Positions 1-10,373 of a stretch of DNA of 64,000 nt are shown here, in pieces. Below the pieces are notes generated by a model. It did not search any database. It was not told the origin of the DNA and saw nothing but the letters and a program-made list of their open reading frames with translations. The position numbers and the translations under genes were made by a program. This DNA is from Acetivibrio alkalicellulosi (lineage in GTDB: Bacteria > Bacillota > Clostridia > Acetivibrionales > Acetivibrionaceae): contig VLTH01000002.1 of assembly GCA_008125075.1 (NCBI GenBank), forward strand, positions 626,605 through 690,604. The letters run 5' to 3'. How positions within the stretch are numbered: position 1 is the first letter of the stretch; each line of letters starts with the position of its first letter.

Positions 1-605
1 TCTGCTGGAGTGATAACTACTGGTTCTGGTGCTGGTGTTGGCTCTAGTGTTTCCAATACTTCAACTTGAATATGAGTGAAGTACCAGTAGATACCATTGG
101 GGAAATCCTCACTGTATGCAATAGATCTGTGACTTCCATTAGCTGACCAAGGAGCTATTCCTTGAGGCGGTACTTCCTGGTCTGACATGACACAAAGATA
201 AATATTTATGGTTTCAGCTTTGGTCAAAGTGATAGTTTTACTATTTAGATTATCAATGATGGATACATCACGCCATCCATCACCATAAATTTGTAAATCG
301 TATTTAGATATACTGCTGCCTCCAAATGCTTCGCTTAAATCTGTAAAAGTAAGAGTGTCACCAGTATAAGCAGTTAGTTCACTTTTTACAATGTTTGAAG
401 AAGTAACAAAACCTCGTGCAGTTCCATTTGGTTGTATTGCGGTTACTATAAATTCAGATGTTGGCTTTTTAATTTCATTTCTATGTATATCAAAAACATT
501 GACTTGTTCGCGGTAACAAGTTACATAAGTAGCGTTTACTGTAATGATAGATATTGCTTTTAAAATTAAAAATAATGATACGGAGGATGCTAAAATCTTC
601 TTCAC
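1..605 (-). CDS. Secreted protein of unknown function (3' end outside window)
   Basis: Open reading frame on the minus strand starting with GTG at 605, directly after the stop codon of the upstream gene (606). An AAAGGGGG ribosome site lies about ten bases before the GTG. About 201 codons are visible without a stop and the frame runs off the window edge. The N-terminus (KKILASSVSLFLILKAISII) looks like a signal peptide or membrane anchor. The middle is Ser/Thr-rich and beta-like. The last visible residues are a Pro/Glu/Thr linker (LEPTPAPEPVVITPA), typical of extracellular linkers before a further domain. It probably forms an operon with the stalk-domain protein. No family is recognised. Confidence 0.7.
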   Translation of the reverse strand, partial: MKKILASSVSLFLILKAISIITVNATYVTCYREQVNVFDIHRNEIKKPTSEFIVTAIQPNGTARGFVTSSNIVKSELTAYTGDTLTFTDLSEAFGGSSISKYDLQIYGDGWRDVSIIDNLNSKTITLTKAETINIYLCVMSDQEVPPQGIAPWSANGSHRSIAYSEDFPNGIYWYFTHIQVEVLETLEPTPAPEPVVITPA

Positions 606-1442
606 TCAAGGTTCCCCCTTTAACTCTTTTAATATACCATTATAAATTGCTTTACCTTCGTAATCTCTTTTTTCTCCTGTACTGTTGTTGCGAATTGAAA
701 CTATAAACTCAAATTCCATTCCTTTTTTAAGTTCAAACATATTTTCTTTTGTAGTGTAATATCTTCTAAGACTATATAATTCATTAATAGGTGCCTTTCT
801 CCAATGGTTAAAATTTATTGTAGTCCATGCACTGCCAAAACCATCAGGTCCTAGAGTTGGAACGTCAGCAGTATTCAAAGGATAATTAGTAAATTCAATT
901 TTAACTTCATAGTCAGAACTATACTCTCTCCAGTTTTCCAAGCTCACTTGAAACTCAAAACCATCCCATTCGTGTGTTGGATAAACTATGTTTATTACAG
1001 GCTCAATAAAATCTGGAGGTTGTTCTGTATCAATTGTTACTGTTCGTGTACTTCCATTCCATCCAACATTAGCTCCTAGTGTCTCACTAATAAATCTTAA
1101 AGGCACCATTGTTCTATCAATTTGAATTTCAGGAGCAACATCAATTTCCATAGCCTCATCGTTTAAATAAACCTTTGTGTTTCCTATCTGCAAGACGATT
1201 ATTGTATCACCTTTTCGGATGACTACCATCTGGGCAAGACCTTGCCAAATAACTTCACAACCCATCCTTTCACTTATAAACCTTATTGGAACCATAGTCC
1301 TACCATCTTTTATGTATGGTTGTCTATCAAATTCCACTTTTTCACCATTAACTAAAACTGTAATATCATTTGTTGCAAATGAAACACTGGCAATAGTAAG
1401 TGTTAGTAGTGATAAAACAATAAAAATACTTAATTTTTTCAT
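606..1442 (-). CDS. Copper amine oxidase N-terminal-like (stalk) domain protein, secreted
   Basis: 278 residues. Residues 1-23 are a classic signal peptide ending SVSFA. Residues ~25-137 hold two tandem copies of the stalk module known as Cu_amine_oxidN1, seen as the paired motifs DGRTMVPIRFISERMGCEV and DRTMVPLRFISETLGANV, each followed by a strand. This module is very common in surface proteins of Clostridia and does not imply amine oxidase activity. The remaining ~135 residues, after a short linker, are an unassigned domain rich in aromatic residues. GGAGG precedes the ATG. The next gene starts at the base after its stop, so the two are probably co-transcribed and both exported. Confidence 0.85.
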   Translation of the reverse strand: MKKLSIFIVLSLLTLTIASVSFATNDITVLVNGEKVEFDRQPYIKDGRTMVPIRFISERMGCEVIWQGLAQMVVIRKGDTIIVLQIGNTKVYLNDEAMEIDVAPEIQIDRTMVPLRFISETLGANVGWNGSTRTVTIDTEQPPDFIEPVINIVYPTHEWDGFEFQVSLENWREYSSDYEVKIEFTNYPLNTADVPTLGPDGFGSAWTTINFNHWRKAPINELYSLRRYYTTKENMFELKKGMEFEFIVSIRNNSTGEKRDYEGKAIYNGILKELKGEP

Positions 1443-1695
1443 AATGGAAACCTCCGATATAAATTTTTAAGTTATTTTGAAATACTTATTGAACATTCTA
1501 GAAATAGATAAAGAATAAAAACCCTATATAACTATTTTAACAAAAATTACAGGTATATAGCAATCTTTTCTTTTTGAAACTTAATTAAAAAAAGACCTGG
1601 ATGTCATTAAATAATTTAATATATGGTATTATAGATAAAAAAGATATTGAAAATAAATAAAGCACATTTAATAATAAAATATTTCCATATTTAAT

Positions 1696-1751
1696 ATTGA
1701 CACAGACAATAAAAAGAAATATAATAAATATAAATTGACTAAGACAATAAT
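1696..1751 (+). promoter_or_regulatory. Perfect sigma-A promoter with direct-repeat operator candidate
   Basis: TTGACA at 1697-1702 and TATAAT at 1720-1725 are separated by exactly 17 bases, a full consensus promoter for the restriction-modification operon. The -35 lies inside ATTGACACAGACAATAA (1696-1712). A near copy, ATTGACTAAGACAATAA (1734-1750, 15 of 17 identical), lies just after the expected transcription start. This arrangement suits a repressor, possibly the HTH protein encoded next. The operator role is inference. The rest of the 332-base gap (1443-1774) is AT-rich with nothing else recognised. Confidence 0.75.
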
Positions 1752-1774
1752 TAGCCTGATTAGGTGGTGATTGA

Positions 1775-2365
1775 TTGATAGGCTTAGAATACGTTCTAGG
1801 ACTTTATAATATGCAACATATTGAGTTGGCAGAGCGTTTGGGAATAAAAAAACAAAATATAAACCTATGGATAAAGGGAAAGCAAGGTATACCGAAAAAA
1901 TATATTCCCATACTGGAAAGTCTATTTAATATAAATGGAGATTACTTGTCAAAAGAACTTAATGAAATTGAAAAGCTAATAATTCAAAAAGAGAAGCTGA
2001 AAAATGATTTGAAACCTATCATTAAAGGTTATGAAAATGTTCTAAGTGAAGGAGCGGAAACTTTTTATAGATCACCTGTTTATGACAAGGAAGAAATAAA
2101 TGAAATTGATAGAAGTATTGAAAAAATCAAAATTGCAAATAGGTTCAAAGAAAGTTTAGAAGTAGTAGACAAACATCCTTATATGGATACATACAGAATT
2201 ATAATTGAGCTTTTAGAAAAAGCAGGGACAGAAATAATTTTTCACAAAACCTTGCAGGCATTAGCACATTATCTAAATGCACTACCAGATAATATTACAA
2301 CGGGAGATGAGCAAAAGGAATTTGAAACGGAGTTATTTGAAGTATTAGACGATCATAATTACTAA
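1775..2365 (+). CDS. HTH-domain regulator of the type I R-M operon
   Basis: 196 residues from a TTG start, chosen because GGTGGTGA lies just before it and no ATG in frame fits better. Residues ~8-50 read as an XRE/Cro-type helix-turn-helix (HIELAERLGIKKQNINLWIK). Residues ~55-140 are charged and probably helical or coiled. The C-terminus has no recognised domain. It is the first gene of the operon, 18 bases before hsdM, which is the position of controller proteins in restriction-modification loci. It may bind the direct repeats around its own promoter. Family and role are inferred from motif and position. Confidence 0.7.
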   Translation: MIGLEYVLGLYNMQHIELAERLGIKKQNINLWIKGKQGIPKKYIPILESLFNINGDYLSKELNEIEKLIIQKEKLKNDLKPIIKGYENVLSEGAETFYRSPVYDKEEINEIDRSIEKIKIANRFKESLEVVDKHPYMDTYRIIIELLEKAGTEIIFHKTLQALAHYLNALPDNITTGDEQKEFETELFEVLDDHNY

Positions 2366-2383
2366 AAAGGAGAGATTTTTAAG

Positions 2384-3907
2384 ATGGCAGAAGTAACAGG
2401 TAATATTGGGTTTGAGGAAACTTTATGGAAAGCTGCTGATAAGCTTAGGGGAAGTATGGACGCAAGTGAATATAAGCATGTTGTTTTAGGGCTTATATTT
2501 TTAAAATACATTTCTGATAAATTTGAGACTAGATATGATGAACTGGTTTTAGAAGGTGAAGGCTATGAGGAAGAATTGGACGAATACCTTTCAAAAAATA
2601 TATTCTGGGTTCCTAAAGAGGCAAGATGGGGACATATAAGGGACAACGCAAAAAGTGAAAAGATTGGTCAAATAATAGATGATGCTATGATTTTAATTGA
2701 AAAAGAAAATGCTACCCTCAAAAATGTTTTAGAAAAACGATATGCAAGACCTGAAATAGATAAGAGAAGACTTGGAGAATTAATTGATTTAATTTCTACT
2801 ATTAAGCTTCATACAAAAGAAGAAAAAGATCTTTTGGGCAGAGTGTATGAATATTTTCTTGAAAAGTTTGCAGATGCTGAAGGTAAAAGTGGTGGGGAGT
2901 TCTATACTCCAACAAGTGTTGTTAAAACATTAGTTGAAATAATAGAACCATACAGAGGACGAATTTATGACCCTTGCTGTGGATCAGGTGGTATGTTTGT
3001 ACAAAGTGAAAAGTTTTTAGAAGAGCATCAGGGGAAGCTAACAGACCTTGCTATTTATGGGCAGGAGCTAAACGCCACCACATGGAAACTTTGTAAAATG
3101 AACCTTGCAATTAGGGGATTAGATGGCAATATTGGGGGTGTGCATGGAGACACTTTTCATAATGATCTTCATAAGAATGTTAAAGCAGACTATATTTTAG
3201 CTAATCCACCTTTTAATATAAGTGATTGGGGTGGAGAGCACTTAAAGGATGATGTAAGATGGGCTTATGGAATACCTCCTGCTGGAAATGCAAACTATGC
3301 CTGGCTTCAACACATGATTTATCATCTTTCACCAAAAGGTGTTGCAGGAATTGTTCTTGCAAATGGATCATTAAGCTCAAATACATCAAATGAAGGTGTT
3401 ATAAGAAAAAATATTATTGAAGATGATTTGATTGATTGCATTGTTGCAATGCCAGATAAACTCTTTTACTCTACAGGAATTCCGGTGTCTTTATGGATTT
3501 TAAATAGAAATAAAAAAGGAAATGAAAAGCATAGAAGAAGAGAAAATGAAGTTTTGTTTATCGATGCAAGACACCTTGGTAAAATGGTGGACAGAAGGCA
3601 TAGGGAACTTGAGAAAGAAGATATTATGAAAATTTCAGATGCATATCATCAGTGGAGAAATATTGATGGTAAATATGAAGATATAAAAGGCTTTTGCAAG
3701 GGTGCAAAAGTAGAAGAAATAAGAGAACATGAATATGTATTAACACCAGGAAGATATGTTGGTATTGAGGATACACAAGATGATGGTGTGCCATTTGAGG
3801 AAAAAATGGAGAATATGACAAGTGAGTTGGCAGAACTTTTTGCAAAGTCCCAACACTTAGAAGATGAAATAAGGAAAAATCTAAGGGGGATAGGTTATGA
3901 GTTATAG
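2384..3907 (+). CDS. hsdM: Type I restriction-modification system methyltransferase subunit HsdM
   Basis: 507 residues, normal for HsdM. The N-terminal helical HsdM domain (~8-140) is followed by an N6-adenine methyltransferase domain. The S-adenosylmethionine motif is [15 protein letters not shown] and the catalytic motif IV is [11 protein letters not shown]. The C-terminal ~60 residues are a charged helix. With HsdS it methylates adenine in a bipartite target, protecting host DNA and forming the core of the restriction complex. AAAGGAGAG precedes the ATG. The gene overlaps hsdS by 11 bases, indicating translational coupling. Confidence 0.95.
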   Translation: MAEVTGNIGFEETLWKAADKLRGSMDASEYKHVVLGLIFLKYISDKFETRYDELVLEGEGYEEELDEYLSKNIFWVPKEARWGHIRDNAKSEKIGQIIDDAMILIEKENATLKNVLEKRYARPEIDKRRLGELIDLISTIKLHTKEEKDLLGRVYEYFLEKFADAEGKSGGEFYTPTSVVKTLVEIIEPYRGRIYDPCCGSGGMFVQSEKFLEEHQGKLTDLAIYGQELNATTWKLCKMNLAIRGLDGNIGGVHGDTFHNDLHKNVKADYILANPPFNISDWGGEHLKDDVRWAYGIPPAGNANYAWLQHMIYHLSPKGVAGIVLANGSLSSNTSNEGVIRKNIIEDDLIDCIVAMPDKLFYSTGIPVSLWILNRNKKGNEKHRRRENEVLFIDARHLGKMVDRRHRELEKEDIMKISDAYHQWRNIDGKYEDIKGFCKGAKVEEIREHEYVLTPGRYVGIEDTQDDGVPFEEKMENMTSELAELFAKSQHLEDEIRKNLRGIGYEL

Positions 3908-5171
3908 TGAGTGGAAAGAAGTGAAATTGGGGGATGTATATGATATAAGGTCTGGTTTATCTAAGGATAGAAAAGAATTTGGATATGGATATCCTTTTGT
4001 ATCATTTAAAGATGTTTTTTATAATTATTTTTTACCTGATGAATTAGAGAACTTAGCTAATACAAGTATAAAAGAACGAGAAAACTGTTCAGTGAAAAAA
4101 GGGGATGTATTTTTTACAAGGACAAGTGAAACTCAGGATGAGCTAGGCATGAGTTCTGTTGCATTAAAAGATTATAAAAATGCAACTTTTAACGGATTTA
4201 CTAAAAGACTAAGATTAAAAGAAAAGATTAAAGAAGATATAGATTTGTTGTATATCGGATATTACCTAAGAAGTCCATTTATAAGAAATCAAATAAACGG
4301 TTTTTCAAGTATGACTACTAGAGCCAGTTTGAATAACTCAATGATAAATGTATTAGAAATAAAACTTCCTCCAATTCAAGAGCAAGTAAAAATTGGTGAA
4401 GTACTAAGATCACTAGATGAAAAAATTGAAATCAACAATAAAATCATTAATACCCTTGAAACTATGGCACAAGAACTATTCAAACATTGGTTTGTAGACT
4501 TTGAATTTCCAAATGAAAATGGAGAACCATATAAGTCTAGTGGTGGTGAAATGATTGAAAGTGAACTTGGCTTAATTCCTAAGGGGTGGGAAGTTAATAC
4601 AATCGGTCAAATCACGAGAATAACAAGAGGTGCATCGCCAAGACCAATTCAAAATTTCATTAAAACTGAAGGTGTTCCTTGGGTGAAAATATCTGATGCT
4701 ACAAGTAGTATTTCTATGTATATATCAAAAACAAGTGAGTTTATAAAAATTGAGGGTGTTTCAAAAAGTCGAAAAGTAACACCTGGAACCTTAATTTTAT
4801 CCAATAGTGCTACACCAGGTATACCCAAAATTATGATGATTGAGGCTTGCGTTCATGATGGGTGGCTAATATTTAATGATTATATTTATTTACCCAAAGA
4901 GTACATGTACTACCTATTATTAATAGAAAGAGATAATATACTATCTCTTAGTAATGGTAGTGTTTTTAGGAATTTAAAGACAGATATTCTTAAATCGTAT
5001 AAAATTATTATTCCTCCGATGAAATTAATTGATAATATACTTTCGAGTCTAAAAGCTATAAACAAAAATATTGAATGTAAAGCGACAGAAATGGAAAAGT
5101 TATCCAAAATACGTGACACACTACTACCTAAACTTATGTCAGGGGAAATAAGAGTGCCATTAAATTTCTAA
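3897..5171 (+). CDS. hsdS: Type I restriction-modification system specificity subunit HsdS
   Basis: 424 residues with the two-fold organisation of HsdS: target-recognition domain 1 (~1-160), a conserved helical spacer ([20 protein letters not shown] and onward, ~160-205), target-recognition domain 2 beginning at [14 protein letters not shown] (~220-380), and a second helical repeat ending [18 protein letters not shown]. Each recognition domain reads one half of the split DNA target, so the target cannot be predicted from sequence alone. It overlaps hsdM and is followed 18 bases later by hsdR. No second hsdS fragment or invertase gene is in the window, so there is no sign of shuffling. Confidence 0.93.
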   Translation: MSYSEWKEVKLGDVYDIRSGLSKDRKEFGYGYPFVSFKDVFYNYFLPDELENLANTSIKERENCSVKKGDVFFTRTSETQDELGMSSVALKDYKNATFNGFTKRLRLKEKIKEDIDLLYIGYYLRSPFIRNQINGFSSMTTRASLNNSMINVLEIKLPPIQEQVKIGEVLRSLDEKIEINNKIINTLETMAQELFKHWFVDFEFPNENGEPYKSSGGEMIESELGLIPKGWEVNTIGQITRITRGASPRPIQNFIKTEGVPWVKISDATSSISMYISKTSEFIKIEGVSKSRKVTPGTLILSNSATPGIPKIMMIEACVHDGWLIFNDYIYLPKEYMYYLLLIERDNILSLSNGSVFRNLKTDILKSYKIIIPPMKLIDNILSSLKAINKNIECKATEMEKLSKIRDTLLPKLMSGEIRVPLNF

Positions 5172-5189
5172 TAAAAGGGGGCAGTACTT

Positions 5190-8100
5190 ATGAGTTTGCA
5201 TGAAACTTTTACAGAAGATTTACTGGAAGAAGCAGCAATAGAAATATTAAATGAACTAGATTATGAACATAGGTTTGGCCCAGATATAGCCTATGATGGT
5301 AATTTGCCCGAAAGAAGAGATTATAGAGATGTTATATTAGAAGAAAGAGTTAAAGATGCACTGTTTAGAATCAACAAAGATATCCCAAGACAGGCTCTAG
5401 AGGATGCATTTAGACAGGTCATTACTTTTAACAGTCCATCTATGGTAGAAAACAATCACTACTTCCACAGACTTTTAACTGAAGGAATAGAAGTAACATT
5501 TAAAGAAAATGACTTAATGAGAACAAAAAGAGCATACCTTATTGATTTTAAAGACAACATTAATAATGACTTTATAGTAGTCAATCAGTTTACAGTTCAA
5601 GGGTTAAAAACCAGAAGACCTGATCTTGTAATCTTCATTAATGGACTGCCCCTTGTTGTAATAGAGTTAAAATCTGCTTCAGATGAAAACGTTGGAATTG
5701 AGAATGCATATAATCAAATACAGACTTATAAAAAAGACATTGAAAATCTATTTTACTACAATGCTTTTTGCATTATTTCCGATGGAGTAAACGCAAAGGC
5801 AGGAAGTATTACATCTGATTTAGAACGATTTATGAATTGGAGAACTATTGACGGAATTAATATTGCACCCCTTACAATTCCCCAATACGAAACTCTATTT
5901 AAAGGAATGCTTTCAAAAGAAAGAATATTAGACATTATTTCTGATTTTATTCTATTTCAGGAGTCAAAGTCAGAGGATTATGACAGAGACGGAAAAAAAC
6001 TTGGGGATAAAAAATCTATTATAAAAATTCTAGCTGCCTATCATCAATATTTTGCAGTAAAAAAGGCAGTGGAAAAGACAAAGATTGCAACAAGTAAATC
6101 GGGTAATAGAAAAGTGGGAGTTATATGGCATACTCAAGGGTCTGGTAAAAGCTTTTCTATGGTGTTTTATACAGCAAGACTTGTAAAAGAGCTAAATAAT
6201 CCTACAATTGTTATTATTACAGATAGAAATGACTTAGATGACCAGCTATACACAACTTTTGCGAAATCAAAAGAAATACTAAGACAAGAACCAAAGCAGG
6301 CTCATGTAAGGAAATTGACAGAAGATCAAAAGAAGGCACAGACAAAAGAAAATTCTAAAGAGTTAAACGGACTATATGATCTTTTAAATGAAAGAGAGTC
6401 AGGAGGAATTATATTTACAACAATTCAAAAATTCAAGCCTGAAGAAGGTGAAATGCCTGTTTTAACAGATAGAAGAAATGTAATTATAATTGCTGATGAA
6501 GCCCATAGAAGTCAATATGGATTAGATGCTAAAATAGATCAAAAAACAGGAGAAGTAAAATTTGGATATGCAAAATATATGAGAGATGCTCTTCCAAATG
6601 CTTCATACATAGGCTTTACAGGAACTCCTATAGAGTTTGAGGACAAATCAACTCCTGCTGTGTTTGGAGAATATATTGATATTTATGACATGACAAGGTC
6701 TGTTGAAGATAAGGCAACTGTTAAAATTTATTATGAAAACAGAATAATAAAACTTGAAGCAGATGAGGATATATTAAAAGAGCTAGATGAAGAATTTGAA
6801 GAAATAACTGAAGGTCAAGAAGAAACAGAGCGAGAGAAAAACAAGGCTAAATGGTCAAGAATTGAAGCAATTGTAGGATCTCCAAACCGTATTAAAAAGC
6901 TTGCAGAAGACATTGTAAATCATTATGAGACAAAAGCTCAGGTGATAGATGGAAAAGCAATGATTGTTTGTATGAGTAGAAGAATTTGTGTTGAACTCTA
7001 CGATGCAATTATAGCTTTAAGACCTGACTGGCACAGTGATGATGTGGATAAGGGAAAAATAAAAATTGTTATGACAGGAAGTGCTGCTGATGAAGAAAGG
7101 CTGCAAAAGCATGTTGGAGGAAAACAAAGAAGTGACATTTTAGCAAACCGTATGAAAGACAATAGTAATGAGCTAAAAATTGTTATTGTAAGAGATATGT
7201 GGCTTACTGGATTTGATGTTCCATCGATGCATACAATGTACATTGATAAGCCTATGAAGGGTCACAATCTTATGCAGGCAATTGCACGTGTTAATAGAGT
7301 TTTTAAAGATAAAGAGGGCGGAGTTGTTGTTGATTATCTGGGAATACTAGAGAGTCTTAAAAGGGCACTTAAAGAATACACAGATAGTGATAAGCAAAAC
7401 ACAGGTATTGATACAGCAGCTGCCATTGCAATAATGATTGAAAAGTTAGAAATTTTAAGAGGATTGTTTCATCCTTTAGATTATTCAGAGTATATGGGTA
7501 AATCTCAGGCAAAACGTATAAGGGCAATTACTGAAGGCATGGACTTTGTATTGGCAATAAGCGAAATGGAACAAAAGGATTTTAATAAGCTTGCAACAGA
7601 ACTTGGCAAAGCTCACGGACTTTGTGCTGCAACAGATGAGGGAAAGGCAATAGCTTTAGAAGTAAGTTATTTTAAAGCTGTTAAAGCAAGCCTTGTCAAA
7701 CTTGAGACAAAAGGCAAAAAGGCAATGTCAAAAGCAGAAATAGAGCATAGAGTTCATCAAATGCTTGAAAGATCAATTATTTCAGAAGATGTAATTGATG
7801 TGTTTGAAGCTATGGGTTTAAAGCGTCCAGATGTTTCTATTCTAGATGAGGAATTTTTAGAAGAAGTTAAAAATTTAAAGACAAAAAATTTGGCACTAGA
7901 GATGCTAAAGAAATTACTTGAAGGTGAAGTTAAAGTAATGGAAAAGAGTAATTTGGTAAAATCTGAACTTTTCTCTGAAAAGCTAAAAAAGGCTTTAAAC
8001 AAGTATAGAAATCAAGCTATTACAAATGCACAAGTTATTGAAGAGTTAATAAAAATGGCTAAGGAAATACGTAAAATGCATGAAGAGGAAAAAGAACTTG

Positions 8101-8456
8101 GTCTTAATAAAGATGAAATAGCTTTCTATTATGCCCTCTCAAAAGATGATATAGCAAAAGAGTTTTATGACGATATGACACTTAAGAAAATAGCACAGGA
8201 GTTAACAGATGCTATAAGGAGAAACGTGACAATTGACTTTAATGTTAGGATTCAGGCACAAGCAGCTATGAGAACAACAATTAGGAGGCTACTAAAAAAG
8301 TACGATTATCCACCTGAACAGGCAAAGAAAGCATTAGAAATAGTTATGAAGCAGGTAGAACTTATGTGTAGCAGAGAAGCTACAACATTAGATGGTATAA
8401 TGGATTTGCCAAGGGCAGCAGAAGGTAACAAAGATTATGAGATAATTGAGCAATAG
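5190..8456 (+). CDS. hsdR: Type I restriction endonuclease/translocase subunit HsdR
   Basis: 1088 residues, a full-length HsdR. The N-terminal PD-(D/E)xK nuclease core is visible as RRPDLVIFINGLPLVVIELK (~150-170). A superfamily 2 helicase follows: Walker A HTQGSGKSF, motif II DEAHRSQYG, motif III GFTGTP, and a C-terminal RecA lobe with DMWLTGFDVPSM and QAIARVNR. The C-terminal ~350 residues are a helical domain that binds the methylase core. All catalytic motifs look intact, so the system is probably active. GGGGGC lies before the ATG. It is the third subunit gene of the operon. Confidence 0.95.
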   Translation: MSLHETFTEDLLEEAAIEILNELDYEHRFGPDIAYDGNLPERRDYRDVILEERVKDALFRINKDIPRQALEDAFRQVITFNSPSMVENNHYFHRLLTEGIEVTFKENDLMRTKRAYLIDFKDNINNDFIVVNQFTVQGLKTRRPDLVIFINGLPLVVIELKSASDENVGIENAYNQIQTYKKDIENLFYYNAFCIISDGVNAKAGSITSDLERFMNWRTIDGINIAPLTIPQYETLFKGMLSKERILDIISDFILFQESKSEDYDRDGKKLGDKKSIIKILAAYHQYFAVKKAVEKTKIATSKSGNRKVGVIWHTQGSGKSFSMVFYTARLVKELNNPTIVIITDRNDLDDQLYTTFAKSKEILRQEPKQAHVRKLTEDQKKAQTKENSKELNGLYDLLNERESGGIIFTTIQKFKPEEGEMPVLTDRRNVIIIADEAHRSQYGLDAKIDQKTGEVKFGYAKYMRDALPNASYIGFTGTPIEFEDKSTPAVFGEYIDIYDMTRSVEDKATVKIYYENRIIKLEADEDILKELDEEFEEITEGQEETEREKNKAKWSRIEAIVGSPNRIKKLAEDIVNHYETKAQVIDGKAMIVCMSRRICVELYDAIIALRPDWHSDDVDKGKIKIVMTGSAADEERLQKHVGGKQRSDILANRMKDNSNELKIVIVRDMWLTGFDVPSMHTMYIDKPMKGHNLMQAIARVNRVFKDKEGGVVVDYLGILESLKRALKEYTDSDKQNTGIDTAAAIAIMIEKLEILRGLFHPLDYSEYMGKSQAKRIRAITEGMDFVLAISEMEQKDFNKLATELGKAHGLCAATDEGKAIALEVSYFKAVKASLVKLETKGKKAMSKAEIEHRVHQMLERSIISEDVIDVFEAMGLKRPDVSILDEEFLEEVKNLKTKNLALEMLKKLLEGEVKVMEKSNLVKSELFSEKLKKALNKYRNQAITNAQVIEELIKMAKEIRKMHEEEKELGLNKDEIAFYYALSKDDIAKEFYDDMTLKKIAQELTDAIRRNVTIDFNVRIQAQAAMRTTIRRLLKKYDYPPEQAKKALEIVMKQVELMCSREATTLDGIMDLPRAAEGNKDYEIIEQ

Positions 8457-8483
8457 ATATTATTTATTAGGGGAGATGAGATT

Positions 8484-8888
8484 GTGGAGTTATATTCAAA
8501 GAAAGAGCGATTGATGATTTTTCTAAAAAATTTTCCAATCATATTTTTAGTGGGACTATTATTAGAGTTTCTTATACATAAGTATATAAAAGACTTAACA
8601 GCCATTTTGATAATTTCATTTGGTGTTTCTATAGGTGCAGCATTTAAGGATTTATTTTTTATTAGGAGAAGTAGTTATAAAAAATCAGATTTACCAGATA
8701 TAAATGCATACAGAAGTCTGTTTTTCGGTATTATAGGTACAGTTTCTTTTCCTTTGCTTTTAGGAAACATACTTAGTATGTTTTTTGGAATTAAAGGATT
8801 AAAGTCTTCAAAAAAAAGTTTTGCAATTGTAGGTATTATTATAAGTCTTATTGGATTGTTACTTGCAGCATATTTATATTTAAATTAG
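8484..8888 (+). CDS. Small membrane protein, unknown
   Basis: 134 residues from a GTG start behind GGGGAGATGAG. About four hydrophobic segments can be seen, near residues 12-32, 36-56, 73-100 and 110-133, with a basic loop (RRSSYKKSD) between. The C-terminal half (GNILSMFFGIKGLKSSKKS plus a hydrophobic tail) resembles small DUF4190-like membrane proteins, but this is tentative. It follows hsdR by 27 bases and probably shares the restriction operon transcript. A role linked to restriction is only suggested by position. Confidence 0.65.
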   Translation: MELYSKKERLMIFLKNFPIIFLVGLLLEFLIHKYIKDLTAILIISFGVSIGAAFKDLFFIRRSSYKKSDLPDINAYRSLFFGIIGTVSFPLLLGNILSMFFGIKGLKSSKKSFAIVGIIISLIGLLLAAYLYLN

Positions 8889-9020
8889 GATTGCTGAGGA
8901 TACTACATTAAAATTGTTTGTTGAAAGAGTACTGTAAAAACCAACTTTTCTTCAAAAAGTTATGGGAATTGCTTGCGACAAAACTTTGGATTAAGTCTGT
9001 AAAAATAAGAGTATTCTAGA

Positions 9021-9049
9021 TTGACTTGGGAATTTTGAAATGATAATAT
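9021..9049 (+). promoter_or_regulatory. Sigma-A promoter of the serine hydrolase gene
   Basis: TTGACT (9021-9026), a 17-base spacer and TAATAT (9044-9049) stand 44 bases before the start codon at 9093. No operator is recognised. Confidence 0.6.
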
Positions 9050-9092
9050 AAATGTAATTAATTTTAGATAAAATTGCAAAGGGGAGATTTAT

Positions 9093-10244
9093 ATGAGAAG
9101 AACAAAATTAAATAAGCTAGCGTTACTTATAATAGTTGTAACACTAATATCAAGTATGGCTTGCAGTAACCAAAAGAAAGAGGAGTTTAGTGAGGATGTA
9201 ATAGAGAAAATAGACTCTATATTAGAAACATACGATTTTAAAGGTACATTTCTTGTTGAAAAAGGAAATAAACAATATATAAAAAGTATAGGTGAGTACT
9301 CTAAAGATGATATTAAATATCCTATAGCTTCTATAACAAAGACCTTTACAGCAGTTGCAATAATGAAGCTATATGAAGAGGGTAAGCTTGATATTGAGGA
9401 TAAACTTTCAAAATACATACCAGATATTAAACACTCCGACTCAATAACTATAAGTCATTTACTAAGTCATCAGTCTGGAATTCCACGTGATATATTTAAC
9501 GTTAATATTGACCCTTTTATAAAAGATGATACACTTCAAAACCCCCAAGAATTTATTGAATGGTTTCAATCTTTGGATATAGAAGAGGAAATAGAATATT
9601 TGAAATGGTTAAATGAGAAGTTTAACCACTACAGTGAAATTCATGATATTATTATTAATTCTGATTTTCAATTGCTTTTTGAACCTGGAGAACAATTTTC
9701 CTACTCAAATGCGGGATATAGTATTCTTGGGAAGATAATTGAAGAAGCTTCTCAAATGTCCTACCTAGACTATTTAAATAAAGTTATTTTCAAGCCACTT
9801 AATATGAAAAATACTTGGTTTTTTGAAGAAGAATCAGGTAATTATTCAAGACCTTTATCAGATAAATATGACAATGAAGAATATTTTAAAGATCTAAGAA
9901 TAAATGCTAGCAATCTTTCATATTCAGGAGGTGCTTTGTTTTCAACTGTTGAAGACATGTTGAAATTTTCTCAGGTGTTTACAACAGAGAAAATATTAAA
10001 AAAGGAGACTATTAAAAAAATGTGTTTTCCACATAAATATAATTTTGGATTAGGTATTATAACATATCCGAGAGATTATATTGGGCATGATGGAGAATAT
10101 TATGATGAATTCATTTCAAAATTAAGAATTAATACTGACGAAGACATAAAATTAATATATTTTGCTGATACGAGTGTTAATGAGATATTTAGGTTTGATG
10201 AGCGAGTGCATTTTCAAATTTATGCAGCAATTAAGAAAGAGTGA
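9093..10244 (+). CDS. Serine hydrolase lipoprotein, beta-lactamase class C / PBP4* fold
   Basis: 383 residues. The N-terminus is a lipoprotein signal with lipobox SSMAC (Cys ~24), so the enzyme should be anchored outside the membrane. Three active-site motifs of the family are visible: SxxK in PIASITKTFTAVA, YxN in FSYSNAGYSILG, and the HxG box in YIGHDGEYYDE. The family (MEROPS S12) contains DD-peptidases, esterases and class C beta-lactamases; sequence alone does not choose between them. GGGGAG precedes the ATG. It has its own promoter and a terminator after it, but lies 130 bases before vanR, so a cell-wall role next to the glycopeptide cluster is plausible, though unproven. Confidence 0.85.
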   Translation: MRRTKLNKLALLIIVVTLISSMACSNQKKEEFSEDVIEKIDSILETYDFKGTFLVEKGNKQYIKSIGEYSKDDIKYPIASITKTFTAVAIMKLYEEGKLDIEDKLSKYIPDIKHSDSITISHLLSHQSGIPRDIFNVNIDPFIKDDTLQNPQEFIEWFQSLDIEEEIEYLKWLNEKFNHYSEIHDIIINSDFQLLFEPGEQFSYSNAGYSILGKIIEEASQMSYLDYLNKVIFKPLNMKNTWFFEEESGNYSRPLSDKYDNEEYFKDLRINASNLSYSGGALFSTVEDMLKFSQVFTTEKILKKETIKKMCFPHKYNFGLGIITYPRDYIGHDGEYYDEFISKLRINTDEDIKLIYFADTSVNEIFRFDERVHFQIYAAIKKE

Positions 10245-10286
10245 ATCAAATAAACGAGTCATGAAATCAAATAAAAAGTTCAAAGT

Positions 10287-10323
10287 AGCTAAAGTATAGA
10301 ATTAACTGTACTTTAGCTTTTTT
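10287..10323 (+). terminator. Rho-independent terminator after serine hydrolase
   Basis: Perfect 10-bp stem AGCTAAAGTA / TACTTTAGCT with a 12-base loop, followed by five further T residues. It separates the serine hydrolase gene from vanR. Confidence 0.8.
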
Positions 10324-10373
10324 ATGTACTTATGATATAATTATATTATAGATATGATTAAGGAGTATTATAT

